From a bacterium (GTDB lineage: Bacteria > Cyanobacteriota > Vampirovibrionia > Obscuribacterales > Obscuribacteraceae), in the NCBI GenBank assembly GCA_016124935.1, contig WGMS01000007.1, forward strand, positions 178,472-242,471: 64,000 nt of DNA, in the 5' to 3' direction. Below, piece after piece: positions 53,402-61,366 of this stretch (positions are counted from its first letter, which is position 1; every line of letters starts with the position of its first letter). The notes under the pieces were generated by a model. It ran no database searches and was not told where the DNA came from. It saw only the letters and a program-made list of their open reading frames with translations. The position numbers and the translations under genes are program-made.

Positions 53402-55636
53402 ATGCGTATCTTCAATCTATCGCTTTCTTCTCTGGTATCGATAGCCTTCATTTTGACGCTTTTGTTCCAGTTTTTGTCAGGTGACTCGGCTTCGGCGGCA
53501 GAGCCCGCAGCGGATCGACCGATTGCCGACAAGTGGGCCCTGGTTATCGGCATAGATAAGTTTGCCGATCCTAGAATTCCGACTTTGAAGTACTCGGCCA
53601 AAGATGCCCAGGACTTCGCTTCTTTTCTTGTGAATAAAGGCAACTTTCAAAAGGACCATGTCCTGACCCTGCTCAATGAACAGGCCACCCACGAAAACAT
53701 TGCCGCCGCCCTTGGTGACACATGGCTGCCACGCCGGGTCATGAAGGACGACCTGGTTTTGATCTTTGTCTCTACCCACGGCAGTCCCAAAGAGCTTGAT
53801 GTCGGCAATGAAAACTGGCTCATAGCCCATAATACCAATGTCGATCGGCTCTTCTCCACCGGTGTGGAGTTGCGCATGCTTGTGGACACCGTCAAAAGAC
53901 GGACGGGTTGCGATCGAATCGTTCTTCTTCTCGATGCTTGCAACAGTGGTGCTGCCCAGACCGAAGGCGGCAAAGGTCTGGTGCGCACCAATAACTTCGA
54001 TGTCAACTCTATAGTCGGGGAAGGAGCGATTGTAATCAGCTCTTCTGATGCCAGTCAGCGCTCCTGGGAGTCGAAGCGTTATAAGAACGGAGTATTCACA
54101 AGGCAGTTGATCAATACTCTCGATAAAGGTGGGGACAAGGTTCCCCTGGTGCAGGCTTTTGGCGGACTGCAAGATAGTGTCGCCCAGGAAGTCCGTTTCG
54201 ATAGAAAAGTTACCCAGACTCCCGTACTGAAGAGTAAGTGGAAAGGCAAAGCTCTGGCGCTTCTTGCTCCACCGATGCGACCGCGCACTATTCAAGCACC
54301 ATCTAGCAGCGATAGTCTCTTCCCTTCCCTGCCTTCGCAACCGGCCCAGGATAATCAGCCCTCATCCTCATTCTCTTCTCCCAGAGCGACGCCTGTCTAT
54401 TCTTCTGATACACCAAATGCGGTTACCGGCATCGCCAGGCAAGTAGAAAAACTGACCGAAGAAAAGCGCTATGCCGAAGCTTTCGAACTGGCTCACAAAG
54501 GGGCTGAGAGCGGTGATTCTGAGTGTATGAAGCAGATGGGCAATTTCTATTGTTTTGGTCAGGGAGTGGCTCAGGATAATTTAAGAGCGCTCGAATGGTG
54601 GCATCGTTCTGCTGAAAAGAATAACGGCCGAGCAATGACCAATATCGGTATCTGCTATCAAAACGGCCAGGGCGTGGATAAAGACGAGAAGAAAGCGATT
54701 CAATGGTTTGAAAAGGCGTCTGCCCTCGACATTCCCCAGGCTAAGTATCAGCTTGCTATGTGCTACTTTCGCGGCCAGGGTGTGGCTAAAGATCCGAGCC
54801 GGGGCCTGGAGCTTTTAAAGAAAGCTGCCGACGGCGGTTACGATATGGCAGTAAACGACCTCGGTGTTCTTTATCTGGAAGGCATCGGCGTCAACAAAGA
54901 TTATGGTTCTGCCGTAGACTGTTTTCGTAAAAGCGCTCTCAAAGGAAACGCCATTGCCCAGTTCAATCTCGGCCGTTGCTATTATGAGAGTCTGGGAGTC
55001 AAGCAAGACTATGTTCAGGCGGTGAACTGGTTTCAGAAAGCGGCAGCCCAGAACAATGCATCTGCCCAGAACTATCTGGGTAACTGTTATGCCATGGGGC
55101 GCGGTGTTCCCACCAATCTACCCCAGGCGGCAGAGTGGTATCAAAAAGCTGCCGCCCAGAATGATGCCGCCGCCCTCAATAACCTTGGAGCGGCTTACCA
55201 GAACGGCATAGGCGTCACAGTGGACATAGCCAAAGCTATAGAATATCTGCAGCGGTCGGTAGATATGAATTATGGTCTGGCTTGTTTCAACCTGGGCTCT
55301 CTATATGATGCCGGTCGCGGTGTGCCTGTAAATCATGCCAAAGCGGTGGAGCTCTATACTAAAGGTGCGCAACTGGGACACTGTTGCTGTCCCAACGCTG
55401 TCGGACTGCATTATTTCTACGGCAAAGGGGTTCCCCGCGATTACAATAAAGCGGTGCAGTGGTTTCAAGAAGGGGCGAAGCGGAACTGCCACCAGGCTCA
55501 AAACAGCCTGGGCTGGGCTTATCTGAAAGGCAAAGGGGTGCCCCGGGACAAAGCCACGGCGCTTACCTATTTCAGGCTTTCTGCCCAGCAGGGCAATAAG
55601 CTGGCCCAGGACAACCTGAAAAATTACGGCAACTAA
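53402..55636 (+). CDS. secreted caspase-like (C14) protease with ten Sel1 repeats
   Basis: 744 residues from the ATG at 53402, which gives a proper signal peptide (SLVSIAFILTLLFQFLSGDSASA). The track start adds 53 residues of poor coding quality. Residues about 40-285 form a p20/p10-type caspase (metacaspase-like) domain with the His in FVSTHGS (H126) and Cys in LLDACNSG (C180). A Ser/Pro-rich linker (about 290-340) leads to ten tandem 36-residue Sel1-like repeats, such as GICYQNGQGVDKDEKKAIQW, to the C-terminus. Sel1 repeats bind other proteins. It is probably periplasmic or secreted. Substrate unknown. Confidence 0.93.
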   Translation: MRIFNLSLSSLVSIAFILTLLFQFLSGDSASAAEPAADRPIADKWALVIGIDKFADPRIPTLKYSAKDAQDFASFLVNKGNFQKDHVLTLLNEQATHENIAAALGDTWLPRRVMKDDLVLIFVSTHGSPKELDVGNENWLIAHNTNVDRLFSTGVELRMLVDTVKRRTGCDRIVLLLDACNSGAAQTEGGKGLVRTNNFDVNSIVGEGAIVISSSDASQRSWESKRYKNGVFTRQLINTLDKGGDKVPLVQAFGGLQDSVAQEVRFDRKVTQTPVLKSKWKGKALALLAPPMRPRTIQAPSSSDSLFPSLPSQPAQDNQPSSSFSSPRATPVYSSDTPNAVTGIARQVEKLTEEKRYAEAFELAHKGAESGDSECMKQMGNFYCFGQGVAQDNLRALEWWHRSAEKNNGRAMTNIGICYQNGQGVDKDEKKAIQWFEKASALDIPQAKYQLAMCYFRGQGVAKDPSRGLELLKKAADGGYDMAVNDLGVLYLEGIGVNKDYGSAVDCFRKSALKGNAIAQFNLGRCYYESLGVKQDYVQAVNWFQKAAAQNNASAQNYLGNCYAMGRGVPTNLPQAAEWYQKAAAQNDAAALNNLGAAYQNGIGVTVDIAKAIEYLQRSVDMNYGLACFNLGSLYDAGRGVPVNHAKAVELYTKGAQLGHCCCPNAVGLHYFYGKGVPRDYNKAVQWFQEGAKRNCHQAQNSLGWAYLKGKGVPRDKATALTYFRLSAQQGNKLAQDNLKNYGN

Positions 55637-55637
55637 A

Positions 55638-56159
55638 TCAAAACGAACCGAAGAGATCCGCCGGTTCCGGGGCTTCCGGGGTCTCCAGGTCTGATTCGGG
55701 TGGGTTTAGCAGTCTATTGGGATGCATGAACTCGATGCGCATGCCCCAGCCTTCTTTGTCTGCTATCAGGGCAAGAAATTCTTTGCCGGTGAGGTAATTG
55801 TCGTCCACGCGCACGACCAACTCTCCAGGGCTATCATCGCCGCTTTCCCGCCAGGTCACTACCGAGCGGAGTACATCTCCTAATAGGCACCAATCACCCG
55901 ATTCGGAATCTTTTTCGATCTGGGCTTCGCCTTCCGGCATTTCTCTGAGCTGGGTACTGTTGACCGCGTCCTGGATGTTTCTTATATAGTTGTTGAAAGC
56001 TTCAAGAATCTGCCCTTCCGAAAGGGTGGCGATGTCGGCTTCGTCCAGGGCGAGAACACCGTCTTCGGGCAGCAATTTGTGAGAAAGCAGCACTTTCCCG
56101 TTCTTTCTTCTGGCAACCAACTCGGAGGCGCTCAGGGCAAATTTATACTCGATTTTCAT
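55638..56159 (-). CDS. unknown cytosolic protein
   Basis: 173 residues from the ATG at 56159 (MKIEYKFALSASELV). The sequence is acidic, with no signal or membrane segment; its end is rich in Pro and Glu (PPESDLETPEAPEPADL). I recognise no family. It ends one base after the caspase-Sel1 stop on the opposite strand and lies 65 bases downstream of glpK, possibly on the same transcript. Confidence 0.66.
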   Translation of the reverse strand: MKIEYKFALSASELVARRKNGKVLLSHKLLPEDGVLALDEADIATLSEGQILEAFNNYIRNIQDAVNSTQLREMPEGEAQIEKDSESGDWCLLGDVLRSVVTWRESGDDSPGELVVRVDDNYLTGKEFLALIADKEGWGMRIEFMHPNRLLNPPESDLETPEAPEPADLFGSF

Positions 56160-56224
56160 TTTGAGAATGTTGCCAGATCGAAGAGAAACAATCAAGAGGC
56201 GAGATTGTCAAGGGTTCATTCTGC

Positions 56225-57703
56225 CTAGATAGTGGCGCAGGCGAAGGCACCTTTAAGGGCGCGCTTCCAGCCGTCATACTCCGCCTCTCTGTTTCTAGCC
56301 GGGGCAAACTCGTGATCGCATCTCCAGTCTTCGGACAGTTTCTCGGGGCAGTCAATAGCACCGCATTTGATGCCTGCCATGGCAGCTACTCCCCAGGCTG
56401 TCGATTCTACTTGCTCTGCTCTTTGAACCGGTATATCGAGGATGTCACTCTGGAACTGAAGCATGAAATTGTTTTTTGTGGCACCACCGTCGACTCGTAA
56501 CCGGCTGACGTCGATGCCGTCTTCTTGCATCGTGTCGATGACGTCTTTCACTTGATAGGTCATGGACTCGAGCGCCGCTCTGACAAAGTGTTCTCTACTA
56601 CTGCCCCGGGTCAACCCAACAATAGTTCCTCTGACATCGGAGTTCCACCAGGGCGAGCCCAGGCCTACTAAGGCAGGCACAAAATAGACTCCGTCATTGG
56701 ACTTTATCGAAGTGGCCAGATTCTCCGATTCTTCGCTGTTTTCAATCAGACCTAGACCATCTCTCAACCATTGAATCGCCGCTCCTGCCACAAAGATTGC
56801 TCCCTCAAAAGCATAAACAGGCTGCTTGCCTTCTTGTTGCCAGGCAACCGTGGTGAGCAATCCGTCGGCAAGTTTGAACTTTTCTCCGATATTTGAAAGC
56901 AGAAAACTGCCGGTACCGTAGGTGCATTTTGCCATACCCGGCTCAAAACAGCCCTGGCCGAAAAGTGCCGCCTGTTGATCACCTAGATCAGCCAGTACAG
57001 GCGCTTCGAAGCCAAGCAACTCTTTTGAAGTGGTGCCGAAATTATAGTCGGAAGGCACTACAGTAGGCATCATCGATTCCGGAACATCGAGCACTTGCAT
57101 AAGTTCTTTATCCCAGACCATTTCTTTTGTGTTAAACAAAAGAGTGCGGCTGGCGTTGCTCGCCTCGGTGTAGTGATTCTTCTCTTTCGTCAAGTTGGCG
57201 ATGAGCCAACTGTCGATGGTGCCGAAGGCAAGTTCTCCTTTTTCGGCTCGGGATCGGGCTCCTTCCACATTGTCGAGAATCCACTGTATCTTCGGACCAG
57301 AAAAATAAGCATCAGGCACCAGACCGGTTCTCTCCCTAAAGCGGCTGTCTTCTTTGATGCTCTCGGCGATATTTTGAGTGCGGCGACATTGCCAGACTAT
57401 GGCTCTATAAACCGGTTTCAGAGTCTTTTTGTCCCAGACAACAGTGGTCTCTCTCTGGTTGGATATTCCGACACAGGCGATTTCTTTAGCGCCGTCTCCG
57501 GCTAAGGCTTTTTCTACCGCCTCTTTTATGCAGGCAATCTGAGTGGTGAGAATCTCTTCGGCATCATGCTCGACCCAGCCCGGCTGAGGATAATGCTGGG
57601 TGAATTCCCGCTGACCGATTGCGATAATGTCTCCTTTCGTGTCGAAGACAATCGCACGGCAACTGGTGGTTCCCTGGTCGATACTCAATAGGTATTTCTT
57701 CAT
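56225..57703 (-). CDS. glpK: glycerol kinase
   Basis: Phosphorylates glycerol to sn-glycerol-3-phosphate. FGGY motifs: LSIDQGTTSCRAIVFD, the substrate region NQRETTVVWDKKTLKP, YGTGSFLL, and the C-terminal VDGGATKNNFMLQFQSDIL. I use the ATG at 57703 (MKKYLLSIDQGTTS), three codons after the track TTG. Length 492 is normal. No glpF or glpD adjoins it in this window. Confidence 0.96.
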   Translation of the reverse strand: MKKYLLSIDQGTTSCRAIVFDTKGDIIAIGQREFTQHYPQPGWVEHDAEEILTTQIACIKEAVEKALAGDGAKEIACVGISNQRETTVVWDKKTLKPVYRAIVWQCRRTQNIAESIKEDSRFRERTGLVPDAYFSGPKIQWILDNVEGARSRAEKGELAFGTIDSWLIANLTKEKNHYTEASNASRTLLFNTKEMVWDKELMQVLDVPESMMPTVVPSDYNFGTTSKELLGFEAPVLADLGDQQAALFGQGCFEPGMAKCTYGTGSFLLSNIGEKFKLADGLLTTVAWQQEGKQPVYAFEGAIFVAGAAIQWLRDGLGLIENSEESENLATSIKSNDGVYFVPALVGLGSPWWNSDVRGTIVGLTRGSSREHFVRAALESMTYQVKDVIDTMQEDGIDVSRLRVDGGATKNNFMLQFQSDILDIPVQRAEQVESTAWGVAAMAGIKCGAIDCPEKLSEDWRCDHEFAPARNREAEYDGWKRALKGAFACATI

Positions 57704-57775
57704 TCTCGCCAACTCTTGTTATGATCAAAATAGAACTACATCGGTGACATTTTACCGTTTAGCGGAGATAGATTC

Positions 57776-58003
57776 ATGACTCCTATTGTCAACGATTCGC
57801 CTATCAGTTTTACCTGTTGTGTTTGCGGCAGTCCGGTAAACCCGCTAGCCAAGGGCCTGCCCGATCTGTTCGGAGAGTTCTCCACCAAGTGCAGGAAGTG
57901 CAGAATGGCTGTTTGCCGCGAGCATTTCGACAAGAAAACCGGCGCCTGTACCAAATGTGCCGCCAAAGGCTCGGACTGGTGCGGTACTCCGGATGTGCTT
58001 TGA
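57776..58003 (+). CDS. small zinc-binding protein
   Basis: 75 residues. Cys/His pattern: CCVC near residue 15, then CRKC-x4-C-x2-H-x7-C-x2-C (residues 39-60), enough for two zinc ions in the style of FYVE/RING or AN1-like crossed-ligand fingers. GGAGATAG precedes the ATG. Role unknown; bacterial proteins of this type are often protein- or nucleic-acid-binding. It is divergent from glpK. Confidence 0.75.
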   Translation: MTPIVNDSPISFTCCVCGSPVNPLAKGLPDLFGEFSTKCRKCRMAVCREHFDKKTGACTKCAAKGSDWCGTPDVL

Positions 58004-58011
58004 TAAGCCCT

Positions 58012-58698
58012 TCAGGCAAGCGTCTCCATCTCGTGCAGGCTCTCTTTTGCCAGCTCTTCTATAAGAGTAAGCACTGTGGCGCGCATGATAGAGAGTTTCT
58101 CTTCGTCTGAGCCGTCGCCTATCTCTAGATTACCTGGCAGATGGACGAAAAGGGTTTTAGAAAGATGGGGATTCTCTTTTTGATAGAGAAGACTGCGAAA
58201 GTAGATCTCGTTGCAGACATAGGTGCCGGCGTGGTTCGAAACCGAGATCGGGCAGCCTTTTTCAGTTATCTTCTCCTTCAGGCTCTTCAGATCTATCAAG
58301 CTGAATAGAGCGTTCTCGGCTTGCTCGACAATCTTTTCGACCGGGGGCTGATGTCCCTTGTTGTCGGCGAAGCGATAGTCTCTTAAATTGAGCGCCACCC
58401 GCTCCATTTCGATCTCGCCCCGGGGTTCGGCAAGCCCGAGCATGACCAGCACAATCGTTCGATCTGCCCGGCTTTTTAGCTCGGCTTCGAGGCTATCCCA
58501 AGATTCTGTACAACAGGTAGAGAGGGTAAAAGCTGAAAGTGCCGCCTGGCGCTCCTCGATCTCATCAGTCAGGTCTATCTTTCCAGGCATCGAGGCGGCG
58601 ACGATTTCGCTTGGATTGACTGAAAATTCCCCGAAAGGGTCGAATCCAGTGACGATGATCTCTAAATCGATAGGCATAGTGGAGGCTGATGAATTCAA
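58012..58698 (-). CDS. pcp: pyroglutamyl-peptidase I (peptidase C15)
   Basis: 228 residues. Removes N-terminal pyroglutamate from peptides. The triad is visible: Glu in EIEMERVALN, Cys in SNHAGTYVCNEIYF and His in FVHLPG. The N-terminal IIVTGFDPFGEFSVNPSE is the family signature. It is convergent with the zinc-binding gene (8-base gap). A cytosolic enzyme; no unusual features apart from a 10-residue N-terminal extension. Confidence 0.92.
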   Translation of the reverse strand: MNSSASTMPIDLEIIVTGFDPFGEFSVNPSEIVAASMPGKIDLTDEIEERQAALSAFTLSTCCTESWDSLEAELKSRADRTIVLVMLGLAEPRGEIEMERVALNLRDYRFADNKGHQPPVEKIVEQAENALFSLIDLKSLKEKITEKGCPISVSNHAGTYVCNEIYFRSLLYQKENPHLSKTLFVHLPGNLEIGDGSDEEKLSIMRATVLTLIEELAKESLHEMETLA

Positions 58699-58802
58699 GA
58701 GGTTACTTTTCGTTGACGATCGCAGGCGGGCTTCTATTCTGCACCTACTGAGCGCTTGGATAAATTACAGCTTCTTAAACCCGGCTGAGATTGAAGAGAA
58801 GA

Positions 58803-58831
58803 ATGACCTTAAGGGGTGCATAGTGTAAAAT
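58803..58831 (+). promoter_or_regulatory. probable promoter of tRNA-Leu
   Basis: ATGACC, 17 bases, TAAAAT, ending 13 bases before the tRNA. Confidence 0.5.
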
Positions 58832-58844
58832 GACATCGCCTTGT

Positions 58845-58930
58845 GCCGAAGTGGCGAAACTGGCAGACGCACCTGACTCAAAATCAGGCGAGGGTTAAAC
58901 CTCGTGTCGGTTCAAATCCGACCTTCGGCA
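58845..58930 (+). tRNA. tRNA-Leu (anticodon CAA)
   Basis: Acceptor GCCGAAG pairs with CTTCGGC; discriminator A. The anticodon loop CTCAAAA gives CAA. A long variable arm (CGAGG/CCTCG) makes it a class II tRNA. No CCA is encoded, unlike tRNA-Ala. Confidence 0.97.
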
Positions 58931-58993
58931 AATTTTTCCTTTAACCTCATATCCTGGCCCTGGCCAGGGGCTGCGGTGCAAAGTTCGCGAACG

Positions 58994-59887
58994 ATGTCAG
59001 AAACCACCACCCCAACCCAGGACTGGGCCCAGGTCGAGTTCGAAGCCAGTGCCGACCAGGAAGACATTGCCTGCTGGCTTTTGATGCAGTGTGGCGCGAA
59101 CGGATGCGAGGTCAAGCCCGCCGAGAACAAGAAGCTTCTGATCAGCGGCTGCTACGAAAAGCGCGGACTGACTGAAAAGACCATGCGCATGGTGGTCTCT
59201 CACCTGGAAGAGTATGGACTCTCCAACTGTCTTAAAACCCTGCGGGTTTCGCGGGTTCCGAACGAAGACTGGCTCGCCAAGTGGAAAGAAGGCTTCGAGC
59301 CTTTTCGAGTCGGCACCCAGTTCATGGTCTGCCCCTCATGGAGAGCAGATAGCCTTTCTAAAGAGACTCTGGAGAGGCGCAGTGTTATCTATATAGAGCC
59401 GGGCATGGCTTTTGGCACCGGGCTCCATACCACCACCCAGTTCTGTCTGAGGGCGCTGGAGTCTTTTCCGCCGGAAGGCAAAATCATCGATGTGGGCACC
59501 GGAAGCGGTATCCTCGCCATCGCCTGCGTGCTCAAGAATCCCAAAGCTACTGTAATCGCCGTCGATACCGACCCCCAGGCGGTGGAGATGGCTCAGATCG
59601 ATATCGAGCTCAATGATCTCGAAGGCAAGGTCGATTTGCGCCTGGGCTCGCTCGATTCGGTTTTAGAAGAGCAGTTCGACATGATACTCTCCAACCTCAC
59701 CTGTGAGGATATCGTCGCCCTTCTGCCGGACTATGTGAAAATGCTGAAGAAAGGCGGTCGTATCATCGGTGCCGGCGTGCTGCGCGAGAAGTTTCCGCTC
59801 TTGAAAGAGGCGGTGGAGCGTTATCCTCTGGTGATTGAATACACCGAAGAGCTGGGCAGCTGGATTGGCGTGGTTCTCCAGGCCTGA
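58994..59887 (+). CDS. prmA: ribosomal protein L11 methyltransferase PrmA
   Basis: Trimethylates lysines and the N-terminus of L11. The N-terminal L11-binding part includes DWLAKWKEGFEPFRVG; the SAM motif is IIDVGTGSGILAIACV after FGTGLHTTTQFCL; the substrate loop SNLTCEDIVALLPDY replaces the usual NPP/ANI motif with SNLTC. I use the ATG at 58994 (MSETTTPTQDW): the track ORF starts inside tRNA-Leu. Length 297 is normal. It lies between tRNA-Leu and ssrA. Confidence 0.93.
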   Translation: MSETTTPTQDWAQVEFEASADQEDIACWLLMQCGANGCEVKPAENKKLLISGCYEKRGLTEKTMRMVVSHLEEYGLSNCLKTLRVSRVPNEDWLAKWKEGFEPFRVGTQFMVCPSWRADSLSKETLERRSVIYIEPGMAFGTGLHTTTQFCLRALESFPPEGKIIDVGTGSGILAIACVLKNPKATVIAVDTDPQAVEMAQIDIELNDLEGKVDLRLGSLDSVLEEQFDMILSNLTCEDIVALLPDYVKMLKKGGRIIGAGVLREKFPLLKEAVERYPLVIEYTEELGSWIGVVLQA

Positions 59888-59898
59888 CGGCATCGCTA

Positions 59899-59927
59899 TT
59901 GGCGTCTTGTTCTATATTGGTTATAAT
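59899..59927 (+). promoter_or_regulatory. sigma-70 promoter of ssrA
   Basis: TTGGCG (59899-59904), 17 bases, perfect TATAAT (59922-59927). The start site would be about 100 bases before mature tmRNA, leaving a 5' leader to be processed. Confidence 0.8.
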
Positions 59928-60035
59928 GACGATTGAGCGCATAAAATCGTCTCCCGGCTTTGTAAAAGCCCGGTTCGCACCCTGAAAATTGAATATCGCA
60001 AGAGCAGAGGCTACACCCGGAACCCATTTATACAT

Positions 60036-60431
60036 GGGGGCGTTTAGATTCGACAGGGTTGTTTGGTCACAGGCTGCAGGTCGAGGGTGCTGTTCCCTCG
60101 TAAATCAACAAGCAAACAAATATAGATGCCGATAATAACGTCATCGCTTTCCCGGGCGCTAAGCCCGCGCTCCGCGCTGCTTAACTAGATTAAGTAGGGA
60201 AACTCGCTCGGAGCTTTGCTACCCGCTCCGACTCGGGTCAACCATGGTGGCTGCCATCGTGCCAAATTAGCGGTTGATAGCACGGTCTAAGATATAATCG
60301 CGAACCCGGTTGGTTGTTCTGGCCGACTTCAGCGGTTTCTTCGGAATAACTGAGGTAATGCAGAACTAAGCTTGTAGATGCATGTTTCCTTTCTTCTTTG
60401 GACGCGAGTGCGATTCTCGCCGCCTCCACCA
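60036..60431 (+). ncRNA. ssrA: transfer-messenger RNA (tmRNA)
   Basis: Rescues stalled ribosomes with SmpB. The 5' end GGGGGCG-TTTAGATTCGAC and the 3' end CGCCTCCACCA form the Ala-like acceptor, including G3-U70. The reading frame starts at GCC (60128), after the TAGAT resume context, and codes ADNNVIAFPGAKPALRAA then TAA (60182-60184); the RAA ending fits ClpXP-type degrons. Hairpins before and after the frame fit the pseudoknot region. The T loop is TGCGATT in place of TTCRANN. CCA is encoded. The 3' end is the attachment site of the element that follows. Confidence 0.95.
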
Positions 60432-60484
60432 TTTTCAATTTGAACAGGCTTTAAAGCGGTACCGGCTCAGGCTTTCGGGCATTC

Positions 60485-60527
60485 GCGTTTTTGCGTTTGC
60501 ACGCAGGTGTGGCCCCTTTTGTGGCCC
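60485..60527. repeat. short direct repeats next to ssrA, possible integrase arm sites
   Basis: GCGTTT occurs twice (60485-60498) and TGTGGCCC twice (60508-60515, 60520-60527), within 100 bases of the ssrA end. Such iterated short sites are typical where integrase arms bind; this is inference. Confidence 0.35.
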
Positions 60528-60589
60528 GTCAACTTATTTTTGGGAACTGAGATCACTGGGTTTTGGTAAGGATTTTTGGGTGACGTAAA

Positions 60590-60919
60590 ATGTCATCTAT
60601 GTGGACAGAACCAGAACACATATCGACGCTTGTAATTCCTGAGCCAACACATTTCTATTGCCAACTTGATGAAGACCACTTTTTCAAATGGCTGCAAGAA
60701 ATTGAAGGCGTGAATGAAGTGCGCGGGCACCTTACTGACTTGACGGTCTATCTGTCGGTCCGAGTTCTCTCAGATTCCGCTTTGCGTGATTTAATCGGAC
60801 TTCTTTATCGTTACGACGTTCAGATGTCTGTTCTACGTTCGCAGCTTACGCCGAAAAACGAGCATTGGTTCAAGGATTCAGAGAAGTATTGGTATGAGAA
60901 GATCTTTGCCGAGGCTTGA
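60590..60919 (+). CDS. unknown 109-residue protein of the element
   Basis: An ATG start with GGTGAC upstream. Acidic and soluble, with a C-terminal NEHWFKDSEKYWYEKIF block rich in aromatic residues. I recognise no family. The gene is convergent with the unknown gene at 60926-61366 (6-base gap). Placement between ssrA and the integrase marks it as cargo of the element. Confidence 0.68.
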   Translation: MSSMWTEPEHISTLVIPEPTHFYCQLDEDHFFKWLQEIEGVNEVRGHLTDLTVYLSVRVLSDSALRDLIGLLYRYDVQMSVLRSQLTPKNEHWFKDSEKYWYEKIFAEA

Positions 60920-60925
60920 TTCAAC

Positions 60926-61366
60926 CTATCTGTGCTTTTGTTCAAGATAATCCCTGATCAAGGGGACCATCTCTTGCGCGAGTATGGTGTACTTCCCGGC
61001 ATCAGACGGGCGCTCTCCTTTGAAGAGAATTGGCGGCCACCCTTTGGCGAGATCGCATTCTTTTTCAAAAACCCACATTGTGACATCGCCGCCGACGCGC
61101 GCATTGCGTCCGTAGCACATCTCGCCAGTGGGCAGAAATGCATCGATTTGAAGCGGAATCATGCAGTTTGTAAAAACAACCCTTTCGACCAATCCTGAAT
61201 CCATGAGAATCTGACGCGCGCCATCGCGTTCGAGCCGCAACTCGCGCTCGAATCGCTCCTCATTCTCTAATTCTTCAGGAAGGATCCAGCTCATTCGCCC
61301 GCCTCTCAGTAAGCCGCACATTGACTCGCTATTGTAGTTTACAACGGCAGCGAGTCTTTCGCTCAT
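60926..61366 (-). CDS. unknown 146-residue protein coupled to the integrase
   Basis: The ATG overlaps the integrase stop (ATGA, four bases), so translation is coupled. Soluble and acidic, with CYGRNARVGGDVTMWVFEKE and a C-terminal helix. No family recognised. Genes fused this closely to an integrase are often directionality factors or element-borne effectors; this one matches neither by sequence. Confidence 0.68.
   Translation of the reverse strand: MSERLAAVVNYNSESMCGLLRGGRMSWILPEELENEERFERELRLERDGARQILMDSGLVERVVFTNCMIPLQIDAFLPTGEMCYGRNARVGGDVTMWVFEKECDLAKGWPPILFKGERPSDAGKYTILAQEMVPLIRDYLEQKHR

Noticed and set aside
53477-54340. 287-residue ORF antisense to the caspase domain
   Set aside because: Shadow frame; the opposite strand has a full catalytic domain with motifs.
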